Shown one piece after another: positions 12,224 through 13,799 of a stretch of 13,799 nt of DNA. The stretch lies in NCBI GenBank assembly GCA_016206585.1, contig JACQRE010000108.1, positions 1 through 13,799 of the forward strand, in the 5' to 3' direction. The stretch is from Candidatus Omnitrophota bacterium. Its GTDB lineage: Bacteria; Omnitrophota; Gorgyraeia; Aquiviventales; Aquiviventaceae. Below the pieces are notes generated by a model, which had not been told where the DNA came from, ran no database searches, and saw only the letters and a list, made by a program, of their open reading frames with translations. The translations under genes were made by a program, and so were the position numbers. How positions within the stretch are numbered: position 1 is the first letter of the stretch; every line of letters begins with the position of its first letter.

Positions 12224-13722
12224 TGTCCGGTCTGCTCATCTTCGAGCGTTCGGTGCCGGGCCGCCGCGGCTACCGCCTGCCGCCGTCGGACGTGCCGGCC
12301 GTGAACCGCTCGGACGTCCTGCCCGCGGAGCAGCTGCGCGCGGCCCCGCCTCCGTTGCCCGAAGTGGCCGAGTTCGACGTCGTGCGGCACTACACCAAGC
12401 TGTCGCAGTTGAACTTCTCCGTCGACACGCACTTCTATCCGCTCGGCTCCTGCACCATGAAGTACAACCCGAAGGTGAACGAGCGCGTCGCCGCCCTGCC
12501 AGGCTTCTCCCTGATCCATCCGCTTCAGCCGGCGTCCCAGGTGCAGGGGCTGCTGGCACTCCTCTACGAGCTGGAGCAACTGCTCTGCGCGATCACCGGG
12601 ATGAGCGCCTTCACCTTGCAGCCGGCAGCCGGCGCGCAGGGAGAGCTGGCCGGCCTGAAGATCATCTCGGCGTACCACCGGCGCAAACGGCGCGCGCGGC
12701 GCACCATCCTGATCCCGGACTCCGCGCACGGCACGAACCCCGCGTCGGCCGCGCTCTCCGGGTTCACCGTGGTCCAGCTGAAGTCGGGACTCAGCGGCCG
12801 GATCGACCTCGAGGAGCTGAAGCGCAAGCTCAACCGGGACGTGGCGGCCCTCATGCTGACGAACCCCAACACGCTCGGGCTCTTTGAGCGCGACATCAAG
12901 ACGATCGCCGCCCTCCTGCACGAGCAGGACGCGCTGGTCTACATGGACGGCGCGAACATGAACGCGCTACTGGGCATCTCCCGCCCGGGCGACATGGGGG
13001 TGGATCTGCTCCAGCTCAATCTCCACAAGACGTTCTCGACCCCGCACGGCGGGGGCGGGCCGGGAGCCGGGCCGGTCGGCGTGGCCAAGGCGCTGGATGC
13101 GTTCCTGCCGGTGCCGCGGGTCCGCAAGACCGGCGGGCGGTACGCGTGGAGCGAGCGCGGCCGATTCAGCGTCGGCCGCGTCCACGGGTTCTACGGCAAC
13201 GCCGGCGTGCTGGTCCGGGCCTACACGTACATCCGGACGCTGGGACGGGAGGGGCTCCAGCGCGCAGGGGAGAGCGCCATCACCAACGCCAACTACCTCA
13301 AGGCGAAGCTGCAGGGGACGTTCCCCGTGCCGTTCGACGACCACTGCCTGCACGAGTTCGTCGTCTCGGTCAAGAGACTGAAGGCGCACGGGATCACCGC
13401 GTGGGACGTCGCGAAGCGGCTCCTCGATCACGGGTTCTACGCCCCGACGGTGTACTTCCCGCTGACCGTGGAAGAGGCGCTGATGATCGAGCCGACCGAG
13501 ACCGAATCGAAGGAAACGCTTGATCAGTTCGCGAAGGCGCTGCTGGACATCGCCCACGAAGCCAAGACCAACCCCGAGCTGGTCCGCCGGGCGCCCCAGC
13601 GGATGGCCGTGGACCGCGTGGATGAGGTCAGGGCTGCGCGTGAGCCGAACCTGCGTTGGGTGCCGTCATGCGCTCCAGGCTACAGGCCGCAGGACGCAAG
13701 CTGCAGGACCCATGCAGCCTGA
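12223..13722 (+). CDS. gcvPB: Glycine dehydrogenase (decarboxylating) subunit 2
   Basis: The 499-residue PLP-binding subunit of the split P protein. THFYPLGSCTMKYNPKVNE, LQPAAGAQGELAGL, PDSAHGTNPASAA, MLTNPNTLGLFE, MDGANMNALLG and DLLQLNLHKTFSTPHGGGG appear in the family order. Lys269 in NLHKT is the PLP Schiff-base lysine. FYAPTVYFPLTVEEALMIEPTET is the conserved C-terminal block. Homologues usually end at a sequence like AAREPNLRW. Here some 20 residues (VPSCAPGYRPQDASCRTHAA) follow, encoded by palindromic repeat DNA. ATG 12223 is used, and the upstream in-frame stretch belongs to the inserted element. A weak GGTGGGG just before the ATG lies in the 3' arm of the element, so it would be hidden if that stem folds. 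Confidence 0.97.
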   Translation: MSGLLIFERSVPGRRGYRLPPSDVPAVNRSDVLPAEQLRAAPPPLPEVAEFDVVRHYTKLSQLNFSVDTHFYPLGSCTMKYNPKVNERVAALPGFSLIHPLQPASQVQGLLALLYELEQLLCAITGMSAFTLQPAAGAQGELAGLKIISAYHRRKRRARRTILIPDSAHGTNPASAALSGFTVVQLKSGLSGRIDLEELKRKLNRDVAALMLTNPNTLGLFERDIKTIAALLHEQDALVYMDGANMNALLGISRPGDMGVDLLQLNLHKTFSTPHGGGGPGAGPVGVAKALDAFLPVPRVRKTGGRYAWSERGRFSVGRVHGFYGNAGVLVRAYTYIRTLGREGLQRAGESAITNANYLKAKLQGTFPVPFDDHCLHEFVVSVKRLKAHGITAWDVAKRLLDHGFYAPTVYFPLTVEEALMIEPTETESKETLDQFAKALLDIAHEAKTNPELVRRAPQRMAVDRVDEVRAAREPNLRWVPSCAPGYRPQDASCRTHAA

Positions 13723-13732
13723 AGCCTGTAGC
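13679..13732. repeat. Nested inverted repeat at the gcvPB end
   Basis: GCTACAGGC (13679-13687) and GCCTGTAGC (13724-13732) are perfect inverted copies. Inside, GCTGCA (13700-13705) and TGCAGC (13713-13718) form a second hairpin with a 7-base loop. The region is built of related words (GCAGG, CTGCAGG, GCAGCCTGAAGCC, GTGCAGCG). It straddles the gcvPB stop at 13720-13722. Confidence 0.7.
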
Positions 13733-13739
13733 GTGCAGC

Positions 13740-13761
13740 GTGAAGTAGAAAATCCCTTCAC
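13740..13761. repeat. Small hairpin before the last gene
   Basis: GTGAAG (13740-13745) and CTTCAC (13756-13761) are perfect inverted copies around an AT-rich 10-base loop, ending directly before the ATG at 13762. No Shine-Dalgarno sequence is visible there, so this hairpin may influence that start or may simply be part of the adjoining repeat cluster. Confidence 0.4.
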
Positions 13762-13799
13762 ATGACGAGCGGATGGCGCGTGATGCTCGGCGGAGCGCA
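13762..13799 (+). CDS. Start of a protein, possibly lipoate-protein ligase/octanoyltransferase (cut by window end)
   Basis: Only 12 codons are visible: MTSGWRVMLGGA. Members of the LplA/LipM biotin/lipoate ligase fold often begin with a short leader, then WRL or WRV and a small-residue stretch before NMAxDEAL, so the fragment is compatible. A lipoylation enzyme also fits functionally, because GcvH needs a lipoyl group and none is encoded earlier in the operon. This is a guess from a dozen residues plus context. The frame could belong to something else. Confidence 0.35.
   Translation, partial: MTSGWRVMLGGA

Noticed and set aside
1..13799. tRNA or rRNA genes, CRISPR arrays, transposase genes, phage genes
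   Set aside because: None were found. The repeats present are not regularly spaced like CRISPR, and all substantial coding regions are housekeeping or one-carbon genes.

Overview
This is a GC-rich, gene-dense, entirely plus-strand stretch of a bacterial chromosome. The gene content (Rho, peptide release factor 1, MurA, a two-subunit glycine decarboxylase) fits a free-living bacterium with peptidoglycan. The proteins do not look like a well-studied model species. Together with the intergenic repeat words, they suggest an uncultured lineage such as Omnitrophota, Nitrospirota or Methylomirabilota. That placement is an impression and could not be tested here.

Layout. (1) 1-3946: the 3' end of rho, then rpmE, prfA, prmC and murA, a transcription/translation/cell-wall block. 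(2) 3963-6450: rpsP, trmD, rplS, rnhB and yraN, the usual S16-TrmD-L19 cluster but without rimM or a KH-domain gene between rpsP and trmD. (3) 6455-6590: a hairpin, then a near-consensus sigma70-type promoter with a perfect TGTGA-N6-TCACA palindrome in its spacer. (4) 6591-13722: a one-carbon operon of fchA, folD, a metF-like reductase, gcvT, gcvH, gcvPA and gcvPB, probably followed by a lipoate ligase or octanoyltransferase cut off by the window end. Most junctions are overlaps or gaps of a few bases, so long polycistronic messages are likely.

How it works together. The glycine cleavage proteins exchange glycine for CO2, ammonia and 5,10-methylene-tetrahydrofolate. The three upstream enzymes link that C1 unit to methenyl- and formyl-THF (FolD plus FchA) and to methyl-THF (MetF). 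The most interesting enzymology is that FolD lacks all three classic residues of the cyclohydrolase active site (Lys to Gln60, Gln to His104, Asp to Glu127), while a cyclohydrolase-family gene, fchA, overlaps its start. This suggests a split of labour resembling MtdA plus FchA of methylotrophs.

The second theme is repeats. At least five kinds of palindrome or short direct repeat sit in nearly the only non-coding places available: before prfA, before trmD, inside trmD in frame, at the ends of trmD, gcvT and gcvPB (where they supply C-terminal tails), and as two large nested, multi-branched palindromes between gcvT and gcvH and between gcvPA and gcvPB. The gcvPA-gcvPB element is flanked by TGA on both sides. 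Removing it would restore a TGATG stop/start overlap, so it looks like a mobile insertion. It also carries a 39-codon reading frame with a strong Shine-Dalgarno sequence, whose stop overlaps the gcvPB start.
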